Origin: an uncultured Collinsella sp.
GTDB lineage: Bacteria > Actinomycetota > Coriobacteriia > Coriobacteriales > Coriobacteriaceae
NCBI GenBank assembly: GCA_900768795.1
Contig: CAAGEH010000020.1
Span: 46,568-110,567 of the forward strand
Reading direction: 5' to 3'
Length of the DNA: 64,000 nt
In this document: piece by piece, positions 1 through 10,737 of the stretch
Position numbering within the stretch: position 1 is the first letter of the stretch
How the letters are laid out: every line of letters begins with the position of its first letter
Made by a program: the position numbers and the translations under genes
The notes under the pieces: model-generated
Told to the model about the DNA's origin: nothing
What the model saw: only the letters and a program-made list of their open reading frames with translations
Database searches by the model: none

Positions 1-1
1 G

Positions 2-424
2 CATCATGAGTACTTCATCGACGAGACGTTCGAATGCGGCGTGGAGCTTGCCGGCTCCGAAGTAAAAAGCATCCGCGAGCGCGCGTGCCAGATCACCGAT
101 ACCTTTGCGCTCATCCGCGGGGGAGAGTGCTGGCTCGTCGGTTTGCATATCCATCCGTATTCCAACGGAGGCGTATGGAACCGCGATCCCGATCGGCGCA
201 AAAAGCTGCTGCTCCATCGCAAGGAAATCGATTATCTCGATGGAAAGCTCCGCAGCCGCGGCTATGCGCTCGTGCCGCTCGAGCTCTACTTCAACGACCA
301 TGGGCGCGTCAAGCTCAAGCTCGGATTGGGTCGCGGCAAAAAACTCTACGACAAACGCGAGGACATGGCCAAGCGCGATATGCAACGCGAGATCGACCGC
401 GCGCTCAAGGAGCGCAACCGCTAG
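2..424 (+). CDS. smpB: SsrA-binding protein SmpB (5' truncated by window edge)
   Basis: This is the C-terminal ~140 residues of SmpB, the small RNA-binding partner of tmRNA in trans-translation, which rescues stalled ribosomes and tags the nascent chain. The open frame already runs at base 2. It shows the family signatures: HEYFI followed by LAGSEVKS near the visible start, then RRKKLLLH and the basic C-terminal tail (KLGLGRGKKLYDKRE...). The TAG stop is at 422-424. The N-terminus lies outside the window. No tmRNA gene follows directly, although smpB and ssrA are often neighbours. Identification is firm; only the start is missing. Confidence 0.96.
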   Translation, partial: HHEYFIDETFECGVELAGSEVKSIRERACQITDTFALIRGGECWLVGLHIHPYSNGGVWNRDPDRRKKLLLHRKEIDYLDGKLRSRGYALVPLELYFNDHGRVKLKLGLGRGKKLYDKREDMAKRDMQREIDRALKERNR

Positions 425-537
425 CGCGGGGAGGCCCTCGCGGCGGTCGCATGTAGGCTCCGCGATGACGTCCGCGTCGCAATCGACTGCGCTGTCGTTC
501 GCCGTGCGGCGGTCGCATGTCTGCCGTGTATTGTTGA

Positions 538-584
538 CCCGGGGTCGCACCGATGCGTATGCGCATACGGCTCCGGGCTTTTAC
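538..584 (+). terminator. Possible smpB terminator hairpin
   Basis: CCCGG at 538-542 can pair with CCGGG at 573-577, enclosing a perfect 14-bp palindrome (CGTATGCGCATACG, 556-569) and followed by CTTTT. The loop is irregular and the T tract short, so this is only a candidate. The rest of 425-537 holds a 15-bp direct repeat (GCGGCGGTCGCATGT, twice, near 437 and 507) and no gene that I can support. Confidence 0.4.
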
Positions 585-624
585 GTGCGCGTTTGGCTCA
601 TTCGTAGCGGGTTCGTTTCGCGTT

Positions 625-673
625 TGTTTCGAAACATTGCCGAAACAATCAGTACGCGCACGCGCCGTATCAT
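625..673 (+). promoter_or_regulatory. Candidate nitrogen-control box and promoter of gltBD
   Basis: TGTTTCG (625-631) faces CGAAACA (641-647), and the same stretch holds GAAAC-N6-GAAAC (631-646). That 11-bp spacing resembles actinobacterial GlnR boxes (GaAAC half-sites with 6-bp gaps). A -10-like TATCAT is at 668-673, without a good -35, which would fit an activated promoter. The link to nitrogen control is inferred from position upstream of glutamate synthase and from motif resemblance only. Confidence 0.35.
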
Positions 674-731
674 TCCCTCAATGCCGGTTTTCTGCCGGCT
701 TGGCGAACCTGTACCAATGAGGGAGGAAACG

Positions 732-3700
732 ATGCAGGCAAACGATACGCCCGCACAGGGCCTCTACCGTCCCGAATTCGAGCACGATGCATGCGGCATC
801 GGCGCACTCGCAAACATCAACGGCGAGCGCCACCATCAGATTTTGGATGATGCGCTTTCGATTCTCGTCAACCTCGAGCACCGTGGCGGCACGGGCCTCG
901 AGAAGAACACCGGCGACGGCGCCGGAATCCTGTTCCAGGTACCGCACCACTTCTTCCGCAAGGAAGCCCAGAAGTGCGGTCAGATTCTTCCTCAGGAAGG
1001 CGACTACGGCGTTGCCATGCTCTTCTTCCCGCAGGATGATCAGGGCGTCTCCGATGCCCGTCGCATCTTCGAGGAGGGCTGCGCCGAGGCAGGCGTGCCC
1101 CTGCTGTTCTGGCGCGAGGTGCCGGTCGATCCCCATGATCTGGGAACCACGGCGCGCGCCTGCATGCCGACGATTCTCCAGGCGTTTCTCGGACGCCCCG
1201 ATGACACGCCCGCGGGCGATGCATTCGAGCGCCGTCTGTACGTGTGCCGCCGCACCATCGAGAAGAAGGCGGATGCAGAGTACGCGCTCAAGGGCAAGAT
1301 CTTCTATATCTGCTCGATGAGCTCGCGTACCATCGTTTACAAGGGCATGCTCGTCGCCACGCAGATGCGTCGCTTCTTCACCGACCTCAACGATGCCGCC
1401 GTCAAAACCGCCGTGGCGCTGGTGCACTCGCGCTACTCCACCAACACGACGCCGAGCTGGGAGCGCGCGCATCCCAACCGCTACATCATCCATAACGGCG
1501 AGATCAACACCTTAAAGGGTAATGTCAACTGGATTCGCGCACGCGAGCCGAACCTGTACTCGCCGGTTCTTCAGCACGACCTTGAGCGGTTGATGCCGAT
1601 CATCAACCGCGAGGGCTCCGATTCCGCGATTCTCGACAACGTGCTCGAGTTTCTCGTCATGAACGGCCGCCCGCTTTCGCGTGCCGTCTCGATGCTTATG
1701 CCCGAGCCATGGGACCACAACAAGAACCTGTCCGAGGCGCGCCGCGCGTACGATGCCTATCAATCCATGCTGATGGAGCCCTGGGACGGACCTGCCGCCA
1801 TCGCCTTCACCGACGGTCACACCTTCGGTGCGGCGCTCGACCGCAACGGACTGCGTCCCGCTCGCTATTACGTGACGCGCGACGACCGTCTGCTGCTCTC
1901 TTCCGAGGTCGGCACCATCGATGTCGATCCGACCAACGTGCTGACCGCCGGATGTCTGGGGCCGGGCGAGATGCTCGAGGTCGACCTGGACCATGGCCGC
2001 GTGATCTACAACGACGAGCTGCGCGCCCGCTATGCCAAGGAAAAGCCGTATGCGGACTGGATTCGCGAGGAATCGCTTAAGGTCTCCGATCTCGATGCCG
2101 TCGCGTCCCATGACGCGGCAGAGGATGCCAACGTTCCCGAGACCGAGCGCATGGCGAAGCTCGGCTATCACTGGGACGATATCGATGAGATGCTGCGCCC
2201 GATGGCGACGCAGGGTAAGCCTCCTCTGGCCTCCATGGGTATCGACGCTCCACTTGCGTGCCTTTCCAAGAAGACGCGCTCGTTCTTCGACTACTTCTAC
2301 CAGCTTTTCGCTCAGGTCACGAACCCGCCTATCGACGCCCTTCGCGAGCATATGGTTACTTCCACGGTGCTCTACCTGGGCAACCACGGCAATCTGCTCG
2401 AGGACTCTCGTACGGCCTGTCAGCTCGTGCGTCTCGAGCGCCCGCTGCTCGACGAGGACGAGTTCAATCGCATTCTGCATATCGACCGCACGGGCTTTAA
2501 GACCCGCCGTTTTCGTGCCGTGTACGTACGCGGAGCGGGCGAGGGGGCGCTTGAACAGGCGCTCGCCGCACTCGATGCGGATGTCGAGGCGGCCGTGCGC
2601 AGCGGTGTGAACATCATCGTCCTTTCCGACCGTGCCGGCTCCGATGAGGTGCCGATTCCGTCGCTGCTCGCCGTTTCGAGTGTGCACAACCATCTGATTC
2701 GCGCGGGCGTGCGCACCTTCGCCGACCTCGTGGTCGAGTGCGGCGACGCTATCAGTTCGCACGATTTTGCTGCGCTCGTGGGCTATTCCGCAAGCGGTAT
2801 CTATCCGTATATGGCGCATGCGTGCCTCCGCGATCTTGCGGAGCGCGGCGAGCTCGGCATCTCTGCCGAGGAGGGCATCGCCAACTACAACAAGGCTGCC
2901 ACTGCTGGCATTGTCTCGATCATGTCCAAGATGGGCATCTCCACGGTCCAGAGCTACCATTCGGCGCAGATTTTCGAGGCAGTGGGCTTTGAGCAGCGAT
3001 TTATCGACAAATACTTCACGGGCACGGTGAGCCGTATCGGCGGCATGGGGACGGCCGATGTCGAGCGCGAACAGAACGAGCGCTATGACGCCGCGCTCGC
3101 CCTGCGCCTGAGCCCCGCGCCCGATCAGCTGCCTTCGCTCGGCCTTACCAAGTGGCGCCCGCTCGGCGGCGAGGAGCACCTGATCGACCCCAAGACCGTC
3201 TATCTGCTGCAGACCGCGGTGCGCGAGGACAGCTACGAGACGTTCAAGGAATACAGCGCCCGTCTGCATCGCACGGGCCGCGCTATTCGCCTGCGCGACC
3301 TTATCGACTTCAATGCCGCTGGCCGTACGGCGGTGCCGCTTGACGAGGTCGAGAGCGCCGCGTCCATCGCCACGCGCTTCAACACCGGCGCCATGAGCTA
3401 CGGTTCCATTTCGGAAGAGGCTCACAAGTGCATGGCCATCGCCATGAACCGCCTGCACGGACGCTCAAACTCCGGCGAGGGCGGCGAGGATCCGCGCCGC
3501 GAGACGCCGCTGCCCAACGGCGACTCGGTCAACTCCGCCATCAAACAGATCGCATCGGGACGTTTCGGCGTGACGAGCCGTTACCTTTCGAGCGCTATTG
3601 AGATCCAGATCAAGATGGCGCAGGGCGCAAAGCCCGGCGAGGGCGGTCATTTGCCCGGTAAGAAGGTCTATCCCTGGATCGCCGAGGTTCGTCAGTCCAC

Positions 3701-5366
3701 GCCCGGAATCGGCCTTATCTCGCCTCCGCCTCACCACGACATCTACTCCATCGAGGATCTGGCTGAGCTGATCTTCGACCTCAAGAACGCCAATCCCGGC
3801 GCACGCGTTTCGGTCAAGCTCGTCTCCGAGGCGGGCGTCGGAACCATCGCCACCGGTGTTGCCAAGGGTGCTGCCAACAAGATCTTGATTTCGGGTCATA
3901 ACGGCGGCTCCGGCGCCGCCGCACGTGACTCCATCTGGCATGCGGGGCTGCCGCTCGAGCTCGGACTCGCCGAGGCACAGCAGACGCTGCTCCAAAACGG
4001 CCTGCGCTCGCGTGTGGTCCTCGAGGCCGACGGTAAGCTCATGGACGGCACCGACGTTGCCGTTGCATGCCTTTTGGGCGCCGAGGAATTCGGCTTCGCC
4101 ACCATGCCGCTTATCGCCATGGGCTGCCTCATGCAGCGCGATTGCCAGCAGGATACGTGCCCGGCGGGCATCGCCACGCAGAACTGCCGTCTCCGCAAGG
4201 GGTTCCGCGGCAAGCCCGAGCACGTCGAGCGCTTCATGCTCTACGTTGCCGAGCAGATGCGCGAGGTCATGGCAAAGCTCGGCTTCCGCACCGTCGACGA
4301 GATGGTGGGCCAACCCGAATGCCTCAAGCAGGTGGATGTCCCCGGCAACTGGAAGGCCAACCTGCTCGATATGTCACCCGTGATCGCGAGCGGAACATGC
4401 CAGTTCGGTGCCCATATCCCGGGTGCCGACGGCCGCCATTTCCTGCCCGAGATGGCTGCGGACTCCGAGCTCGAGAAGACGCTCGATTCCACGTTGTTCG
4501 TGCCGCTCACCGCTGAGGCGCGCGAGCACCTGCGCCCGATCCGTTTCCGCGCCGACATCGCCAACGTCAACCGCTGCGTCGGTACCATCCTTGGCTCCAC
4601 GGTGACCAAGGCGCATCCCGAGGGCCTGCCCGACGGCTCCATCACAATCGATTGCGATGGCTCTGCCGGTCAGAGTTTCGGCGCCTTCCTGCCGCGCGGC
4701 ATCACGCTCAACGTCGTGGGTGACGGCAACGACTACTTCGGCAAGGGTCTTTCGGGCGGTATCGTCTCGGTTCGCCCCAAGCCTGCCGCAACATACAAGT
4801 TCGATGAGAACATCATCGTCGGCAATGTCGCGTTCTTCGGTGCCACGAGCGGACGCGGCTTCATCAACGGTCTTGCCGGCCAGCGTTTTGCCGTGCGCAA
4901 CTCCGGTGCCACGGTCGTCGTCGAAGGCTGCGGCAATCACGGCTGCGAGTATATGACGGGCGGCCTTGCGCTCATCTTGGGCGAGGTCGGTCAGAACTTC
5001 GCGGCCGGCATGACGGGTGGTATCGCCTACGTTTTCGACCAGTACGGCACGCTGCCCGAGCGCTGCAACATGGAGTCCGTCGAGCTCAAGGAACCCACCG
5101 ACGCCGAGCTCGAGCAGATTCACGACCTTATCGAGGAGCACGTCAACTACACGCAGAGCCCGCGCGGCATCAAGATGCTCTACAGCTTCGAGAGCCTCAA
5201 GCGCCACTTCGTCAAGGTCATCCCGACCGAGTACGAGCTCGTTCTGAAGATCGTCGCCGAGGCGGAGGCCAAGGGCAAATCGCATGCCGAGGCCGAGGAA
5301 ATCGCGTTCGAGGCCGTGACCGGAAGCACTGCCGCCAAACAGACCCCAAACGTTAAGGAGGCCTAA
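732..5366 (+). CDS. gltB: Glutamate synthase, large (alpha) subunit
   Basis: This subunit of NADPH-dependent glutamate synthase hydrolyses glutamine and transfers ammonia to 2-oxoglutarate, giving two glutamates, in the cytoplasm. The protein is 1544 aa, the normal length. The class II amidotransferase cysteine is in DACGIG about 20 residues from the start, so a short propeptide is probably removed. The FMN/central domain follows, with a 3Fe-4S cysteine cluster (CQQDTCPAGIATQNC, near 4145-4190), and then the C-terminal glycine-rich beta-helix domain. An in-frame ATG at 717 also exists, but GGGAGG at 721-726 fits the ATG at 732. The gene ends 5 bp before gltD, whose Shine-Dalgarno site lies inside its 3' end. 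Confidence 0.97.
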   Translation: MQANDTPAQGLYRPEFEHDACGIGALANINGERHHQILDDALSILVNLEHRGGTGLEKNTGDGAGILFQVPHHFFRKEAQKCGQILPQEGDYGVAMLFFPQDDQGVSDARRIFEEGCAEAGVPLLFWREVPVDPHDLGTTARACMPTILQAFLGRPDDTPAGDAFERRLYVCRRTIEKKADAEYALKGKIFYICSMSSRTIVYKGMLVATQMRRFFTDLNDAAVKTAVALVHSRYSTNTTPSWERAHPNRYIIHNGEINTLKGNVNWIRAREPNLYSPVLQHDLERLMPIINREGSDSAILDNVLEFLVMNGRPLSRAVSMLMPEPWDHNKNLSEARRAYDAYQSMLMEPWDGPAAIAFTDGHTFGAALDRNGLRPARYYVTRDDRLLLSSEVGTIDVDPTNVLTAGCLGPGEMLEVDLDHGRVIYNDELRARYAKEKPYADWIREESLKVSDLDAVASHDAAEDANVPETERMAKLGYHWDDIDEMLRPMATQGKPPLASMGIDAPLACLSKKTRSFFDYFYQLFAQVTNPPIDALREHMVTSTVLYLGNHGNLLEDSRTACQLVRLERPLLDEDEFNRILHIDRTGFKTRRFRAVYVRGAGEGALEQALAALDADVEAAVRSGVNIIVLSDRAGSDEVPIPSLLAVSSVHNHLIRAGVRTFADLVVECGDAISSHDFAALVGYSASGIYPYMAHACLRDLAERGELGISAEEGIANYNKAATAGIVSIMSKMGISTVQSYHSAQIFEAVGFEQRFIDKYFTGTVSRIGGMGTADVEREQNERYDAALALRLSPAPDQLPSLGLTKWRPLGGEEHLIDPKTVYLLQTAVREDSYETFKEYSARLHRTGRAIRLRDLIDFNAAGRTAVPLDEVESAASIATRFNTGAMSYGSISEEAHKCMAIAMNRLHGRSNSGEGGEDPRRETPLPNGDSVNSAIKQIASGRFGVTSRYLSSAIEIQIKMAQGAKPGEGGHLPGKKVYPWIAEVRQSTPGIGLISPPPHHDIYSIEDLAELIFDLKNANPGARVSVKLVSEAGVGTIATGVAKGAANKILISGHNGGSGAAARDSIWHAGLPLELGLAEAQQTLLQNGLRSRVVLEADGKLMDGTDVAVACLLGAEEFGFATMPLIAMGCLMQRDCQQDTCPAGIATQNCRLRKGFRGKPEHVERFMLYVAEQMREVMAKLGFRTVDEMVGQPECLKQVDVPGNWKANLLDMSPVIASGTCQFGAHIPGADGRHFLPEMAADSELEKTLDSTLFVPLTAEAREHLRPIRFRADIANVNRCVGTILGSTVTKAHPEGLPDGSITIDCDGSAGQSFGAFLPRGITLNVVGDGNDYFGKGLSGGIVSVRPKPAATYKFDENIIVGNVAFFGATSGRGFINGLAGQRFAVRNSGATVVVEGCGNHGCEYMTGGLALILGEVGQNFAAGMTGGIAYVFDQYGTLPERCNMESVELKEPTDAELEQIHDLIEEHVNYTQSPRGIKMLYSFESLKRHFVKVIPTEYELVLKIVAEAEAKGKSHAEAEEIAFEAVTGSTAAKQTPNVKEA

Positions 5367-5371
5367 GAGCC

Positions 5372-6856
<1,485 letters not shown>

Positions 6857-6913
6857 GGCAGACGTTGAGACGGCGTGAACGCGTCGGCAACGTGCTTTAC
6901 CTGTAACGCTAAC

Positions 6914-6943
6914 AAGCCCGTCACCTATTGGGGTGGCGGGCTT
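6914..6943 (+). terminator. Hairpin after gltD
   Basis: AAGCCCGTCACC (6914-6925) pairs with GGTGGCGGGCTT (6932-6943) with one wobble and a 6-nt loop. There is no clear T tract, so it may be a weak terminator or an RNA-stabilising hairpin. It lies between the convergent gltD and the minus-strand gene that ends at 6981. Confidence 0.5.
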
Positions 6944-6980
6944 GCGGCATGTAGACAACTAAGTTACGCCGGCTGCAGCG

Positions 6981-7466
6981 TTATGATTTTGTGTCGATTT
7001 TCGTGTGGCACTTGGGGCAGGTCACGCGAATGTGCCCCTTGCCCTTGGGGACCGAGAGTATCTGTCCGCAATTGGGACATTTGAGGAACGCCGTGGTCTT
7101 CCGCTCTTTCCACATGCGCTTTGCCGTGCGTTTGGCGCGCTCGTACTCCTCTTTGTTGGCTTGGGCGGCAGCTTGGTTCACGCGCGGCGCGGCATTGGGG
7201 TCCATTGCGGTAACGATTTGGTCGAGCCACGATACACGTGCCGTCCACGAGCGAAATGTTTTGTTTTCTCTCGTGCGGAGCGGGATATTCTTCGAGAGCG
7301 CGCGCCAAATCGCGAGAACGATCACGATGATGGCAAGCCATGAAAGCCATTGCAGATGGGTAAACCCGCCGATTAAGGCTATGATCATGCCGATGATGCC
7401 CATACATGTCGTCAGGGCGTCGGCGCCGTAGCGCCCCTCCATAAACTCTTGCAGAAAACTTTTCAT
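6981..7466 (-). CDS. Small membrane protein with C-terminal zinc ribbon, function unknown
   Basis: This 161-aa protein has two adjacent hydrophobic segments near the N-terminus (GIIGMIIALIGG and LSWLAIIVIVLAIW), a basic middle, and a C-terminal CPNCGQ...CPKCH pair typical of a zinc ribbon. I do not recognise a characterised family. I start it at the ATG at 7466 because GAGG lies 8 bp upstream; an in-frame TTG at 7478 would overlap that site. It is the last gene downstream of csoR on the same strand, about 90 bp away, so it may be co-transcribed with the copper genes, but nothing in the protein itself points to copper. Confidence 0.75.
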   Translation of the reverse strand: MKSFLQEFMEGRYGADALTTCMGIIGMIIALIGGFTHLQWLSWLAIIVIVLAIWRALSKNIPLRTRENKTFRSWTARVSWLDQIVTAMDPNAAPRVNQAAAQANKEEYERAKRTAKRMWKERKTTAFLKCPNCGQILSVPKGKGHIRVTCPKCHTKIDTKS

Positions 7467-7553
7467 GTGAATCCTCAAAAGGCCGATGTGCTATTTGACC
7501 TTCTTGTTGTACCCGCAAACGAAACGTCGTTGCATGCCGGATATTCCGGACGC

Positions 7554-7826
7554 CTATTTTGCGAGCTTTTCGATAACGCGAGAGATCTCGTCGATTTTTT
7601 GGGTCTTGAGCTCCTCGTCCGAAGAATCTGCGGCGCAGCGGACGCATCCTTCCACGTGTGCTTTGAGCACATCGGCGTTGATGCGTGCGATAAGCGCTTG
7701 CGTCGCCATGAGCTGCGTGGAGATGTCGATGCAGTAACGGTCGTCGTCGACCATTCGGAGGATACCGTCGATTTGCCCGCGCGCGGTTTTGAGCATGCGG
7801 GAGACTTTGTCGTGGTCTGCCATCAT
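7554..7826 (-). CDS. csoR: CsoR-family copper-sensing repressor
   Basis: This 90-aa all-alpha repressor of the DUF156/CsoR family is expected to release DNA when it binds Cu(I). The Cu ligand pattern Cys...His-x3-Cys is visible: YCIDIS in helix 1-2, then HVEGCVRCA. It has the usual ARGQIDGILRM start and no long C-terminal extension. Two ATGs are adjacent; GGAG about 10 bp upstream favours the first (7826). It lies downstream of copA and copZ, and a CsoR-like palindrome sits in the copA promoter at 10749-10765, so a feedback loop is likely. Confidence 0.92.
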   Translation of the reverse strand: MMADHDKVSRMLKTARGQIDGILRMVDDDRYCIDISTQLMATQALIARINADVLKAHVEGCVRCAADSSDEELKTQKIDEISRVIEKLAK

Positions 7827-7899
7827 GGGACAGCAACTCCTCTGTTGATGAGGGCGCGTCCGGCATCGTGCCGAGCGCGCCCGTGTAAATCTAATGGGT

Positions 7900-8115
7900 C
7901 TAGGCGATTGAAAGCGCGTGGAAGTTCTCGCCTGCGTTTTCGACTGCCTCCATGAGCTCGTCTTTGGATACGCTGTCCGCGCATTCGACCTGCACGGTTT
8001 GGGTCTCGTGGTCGGAATCAGCCTCGGTTACGCCCGCGACGTCGAGCAGTGCCGTCTCGACGGTTGCATCGCAATGCCCGCACATAAGGCCGGAGGTTTT
8101 AATGGTGTAATGCAT
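7900..8115 (-). CDS. copZ: Copper chaperone CopZ (heavy-metal-associated domain)
   Basis: A single 71-aa HMA domain that binds Cu(I) and hands it to the CopA ATPase or to CsoR. The metal loop LMCGHCDATVE holds the CxxC motif near residues 12-15, and the rest fits the beta-alpha-beta-beta-alpha-beta fold length. The start is preceded by AAGGAGA. It lies between copA and csoR on the minus strand. A separate promoter candidate and a 21-bp direct repeat lie just upstream (8138-8177). Confidence 0.93.
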   Translation of the reverse strand: MHYTIKTSGLMCGHCDATVETALLDVAGVTEADSDHETQTVQVECADSVSKDELMEAVENAGENFHALSIA

Positions 8116-8137
8116 GATGTGTCTCCTTTGAATCGGG

Positions 8138-8177
8138 ATTGTAGAAACCTATTTTGGGGTTGCAGAAACCTATTTTG
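8138..8177 (-). promoter_or_regulatory. Direct repeats and -10-like box upstream of copZ
   Basis: The 16-bp sequence G(T/C)AGAAACCTATTTTG occurs twice (8141-8156 and 8162-8177), 21 bp apart, i.e. two helical turns. On the minus strand a TACAAT box (complement of 8138-8143) overlaps the proximal copy, about 25 bp before the copZ start codon. This may be an internal promoter with a tandem binding site. The remainder of the copA-copZ gap (8178-8309) holds a 7-bp stem hairpin (8247-8266) and a repeated CACCTTGGGC, with no gene. Confidence 0.35.
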
Positions 8178-8309
8178 CCACGGTTTACCGAGACATGCCG
8201 CGGTGTCCGGAACCGACCTGAAAGAGGGCGGGTGCGCACTTTTGGTACGCAGGTGACAGCCTGCGTGTCGAGGCCAGGTGCCTCAGGCGGGCACCTTGGG
8301 CAGGACGGT

Positions 8310-10655
8310 TCAGTCCGCCGCCACCTTGGGCGCAAAGGTACGAAGCCTCAGAGCGTTCGTCACCACGCATATGCTCGAGAGACTCATAGCTGCGGCGCCG
8401 AACATGGGCGAGAGCTGCCAGCCCGTAAACGGATAGAACACTCCCGCAGCGAGGGGGATGCCGATGCCGTTGTAGAACAGTGCCCAGAACAGGTCCTGTT
8501 TGATGTTGCGGATCGTGGCGCGGCTGAGTTCGATGGCACGGGCGACATCCATGAGGTCACTCTTCATGAGCACGACGTCGGCTCCCTCCTTGGCGATGTC
8601 GGCGCCCGTGCCGATTGCAAGGCCGACGTCCGCGCGCGCGAGTGCGGGGGAGTCATTGATGCCGTCGCCCACCATGGCGACCTTGGCTCCCGTCTGTTGC
8701 AGCTCGCGCACATGGCGCTCTTTGTCTGCGGGCATCACATCGGCGATAACGGAATCGGGATCAAGCCCCACTTGACGTGCGATTGCAATCGCCGTCGTGC
8801 GGTTGTCGCCGGTGAGCATATGGACGTCGACACCGAGTTTGCGAAGCGTGGCGATCGCGTCTGCGCTCGTCTCCTTGACTTGATCGGCTACAGCGATAGT
8901 GCCCACGAGCTCGCCGTTTCTGGCGAAGAAGAGCGGGGTCTTGCCATCTGTCGCAAGCTTGTTTGCAAGATCGCCGGGAAGTTCAATCCCGAGCTCGTTC
9001 ATAAGGCGGGCGTTGCCGGCTGCGATGCGGTTCTGCCCTTCGCGGGCGGTGACGCCACGCCCGGGCTCCGCGCTGAAATCCTCGACCGTGCGCGCAACGA
9101 TTCCGCGCGTGTCGCACTCCGCCATGATTGCCTCCGCCAGCGGGTGCTCGCTTTGATGCTCGAGTGCAGCGGCTAGTTTGAGCAGCGCTTTTTCGCTTAT
9201 TGCAGGCGTGCCGTCGGCGCGCTTTGCGGGCAGGATGTCCACCACCGCGGGTTTTCCGCAGGTCACGGTTCCCGTTTTGTCGAGCACGACGGTCTGCACG
9301 TCGCGCAGGTTTTCCAGCGCTTCGGCGCTCTTAAAGAGGATGCCCATCTCTGCACCTCTGCCGGTGCTCACCATGATGGCGACAGGCGTGGCGAGCCCGA
9401 GCGCGCACGGGCAGCTGATCACGAGCACGGCGACGCCGGCGGTGAGCGCTTCGTTGATGCTGCCGGTGAGCGCCATCCAAACGATAAAGGTCACTGCCGC
9501 CACGATAAACACGGCGGGAACGAAGACGCTTGCGACCTTGTCGGCGATTCGCGCGATGGGTGCTTTGGTGGCGTTGGCGTCTTCGACCAGCTGGATGATT
9601 TTCGAGAGCGACGTGTCGGCTCCCACGCGGGTGGCGCGGAACTTGAATGAACCCGTGCGGTTGATAGTGCCTGCATTGACCGTTGCTCCGGGTCCCTTTT
9701 CCTGCGGAATCGATTCTCCGGTGAGGGCGCTTTCGTCCACGGCGCTCGTTCCCTCGAGGACCACACCGTCGACGGGAATGGACTCGCCAGGGCGCACGTG
9801 GAACGTTTGACCTGCCGTGATGGCATCGACAGCGATTGTCGACTCGGTGCCGTCGTTGGCTACGAGGGTCGCCGTTTTGGGCGCAAGGTCGATGAGGGCC
9901 TCGATGGCGCTGCCGGTTTTGGACTTACTTCGGGTTTCGAGGTACTTCCCGACGGTGACGAGCGAGAGGATGGTGCCCGCGCTCTCGAAATAGAGATTGC
10001 TCATGCCCGTCATCATGGCGCCGTGTACGTCTTTCATTGCAAGCTGGTCAGCCATGATGAACATCGCGTAGAGGGACCATGCGATGCTCGCGGTGGCGCC
10101 CACGGCGATGAGGGCGTCCATGGTGGGTGCGCCGTGCGCAAGCGATTTGAATCCGTTTTTGAAGTAGGCATCGTTAACGTAAACGATAGGGATGAGCAGA
10201 CAGAGCTCGGTGAGGGCGAGCGTCATGGCGTGCATGTGGTCGGTGAAGACGGCGGGGAGTGGCCATGAGAGCATATGTCCCATGCCGATATAGAAAAGCG
10301 GGATAAGGAAGACGATCGAGACGATGAGTCGCGTGCGCATGGCGCGCGCCGTGGCTTCGAGCTTTTTGGTGGGGGATTCCGTGCGCGCCGCGCCGCGCGT
10401 TGCCGGCATCGAGCCGTTTTGGACGTTGGAGGCGGTTCCATCGTCAACGGGCTTTGCGGAGTATCCCGCGCGGTCGACTGCGGTGCAGATGTCCCGCGCT
10501 GAGACTTTGGAAGAATCGTAATCGACAGCCATCGAACCGGAGAGCAGATTGACTGCGACGTTGTTCACGCCGTCGAGTTTGCTTACGGCGCGGTCCACGT
10601 GCGCTTGACATGAGGCACAAGTCATACCGCTCACATCGAACTTTTCATGTGCCAT
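8310..10655 (-). CDS. copA: Copper-exporting P1B-type ATPase CopA
   Basis: This 781-aa inner-membrane pump exports Cu(I) using ATP. It has one N-terminal HMA domain (GMTCASC near residue 10), then the transmembrane copper motif CPC (SCPCALGLATP), the phosphorylation motif DKTGT and the hinge motif GDGINDSPAL near the C-terminus. The start ATG has AAGGAGA 5-6 bp upstream. It is the first gene of the minus-strand copA-copZ-csoR cluster and is expressed from the operator/promoter at 10738-10766. Confidence 0.96.
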   Translation of the reverse strand: MAHEKFDVSGMTCASCQAHVDRAVSKLDGVNNVAVNLLSGSMAVDYDSSKVSARDICTAVDRAGYSAKPVDDGTASNVQNGSMPATRGAARTESPTKKLEATARAMRTRLIVSIVFLIPLFYIGMGHMLSWPLPAVFTDHMHAMTLALTELCLLIPIVYVNDAYFKNGFKSLAHGAPTMDALIAVGATASIAWSLYAMFIMADQLAMKDVHGAMMTGMSNLYFESAGTILSLVTVGKYLETRSKSKTGSAIEALIDLAPKTATLVANDGTESTIAVDAITAGQTFHVRPGESIPVDGVVLEGTSAVDESALTGESIPQEKGPGATVNAGTINRTGSFKFRATRVGADTSLSKIIQLVEDANATKAPIARIADKVASVFVPAVFIVAAVTFIVWMALTGSINEALTAGVAVLVISCPCALGLATPVAIMVSTGRGAEMGILFKSAEALENLRDVQTVVLDKTGTVTCGKPAVVDILPAKRADGTPAISEKALLKLAAALEHQSEHPLAEAIMAECDTRGIVARTVEDFSAEPGRGVTAREGQNRIAAGNARLMNELGIELPGDLANKLATDGKTPLFFARNGELVGTIAVADQVKETSADAIATLRKLGVDVHMLTGDNRTTAIAIARQVGLDPDSVIADVMPADKERHVRELQQTGAKVAMVGDGINDSPALARADVGLAIGTGADIAKEGADVVLMKSDLMDVARAIELSRATIRNIKQDLFWALFYNGIGIPLAAGVFYPFTGWQLSPMFGAAAMSLSSICVVTNALRLRTFAPKVAAD

Positions 10656-10737
10656 GGCGTCTCCTTTCTGCTGTGTGAACGCGATGTCAGCGGGGCAGTG
10701 AACGTTTCCGCTGGTCGTTATAAGTTATCCTTCTGCT

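Noticed and set aside
425..731. tmRNA (ssrA) gene after smpB
   Set aside because: Neither the tRNA-like ends nor the tag-peptide frame of tmRNA could be found.
1512..3458. 648-aa minus-strand ORF opposite gltB
   Set aside because: High-GC antisense shadow of a confidently identified gene; no ribosome-binding site and Arg/Ala/His-rich nonsense composition. The same applies to long antisense frames opposite addA, dnaE and the SNF2 gene.
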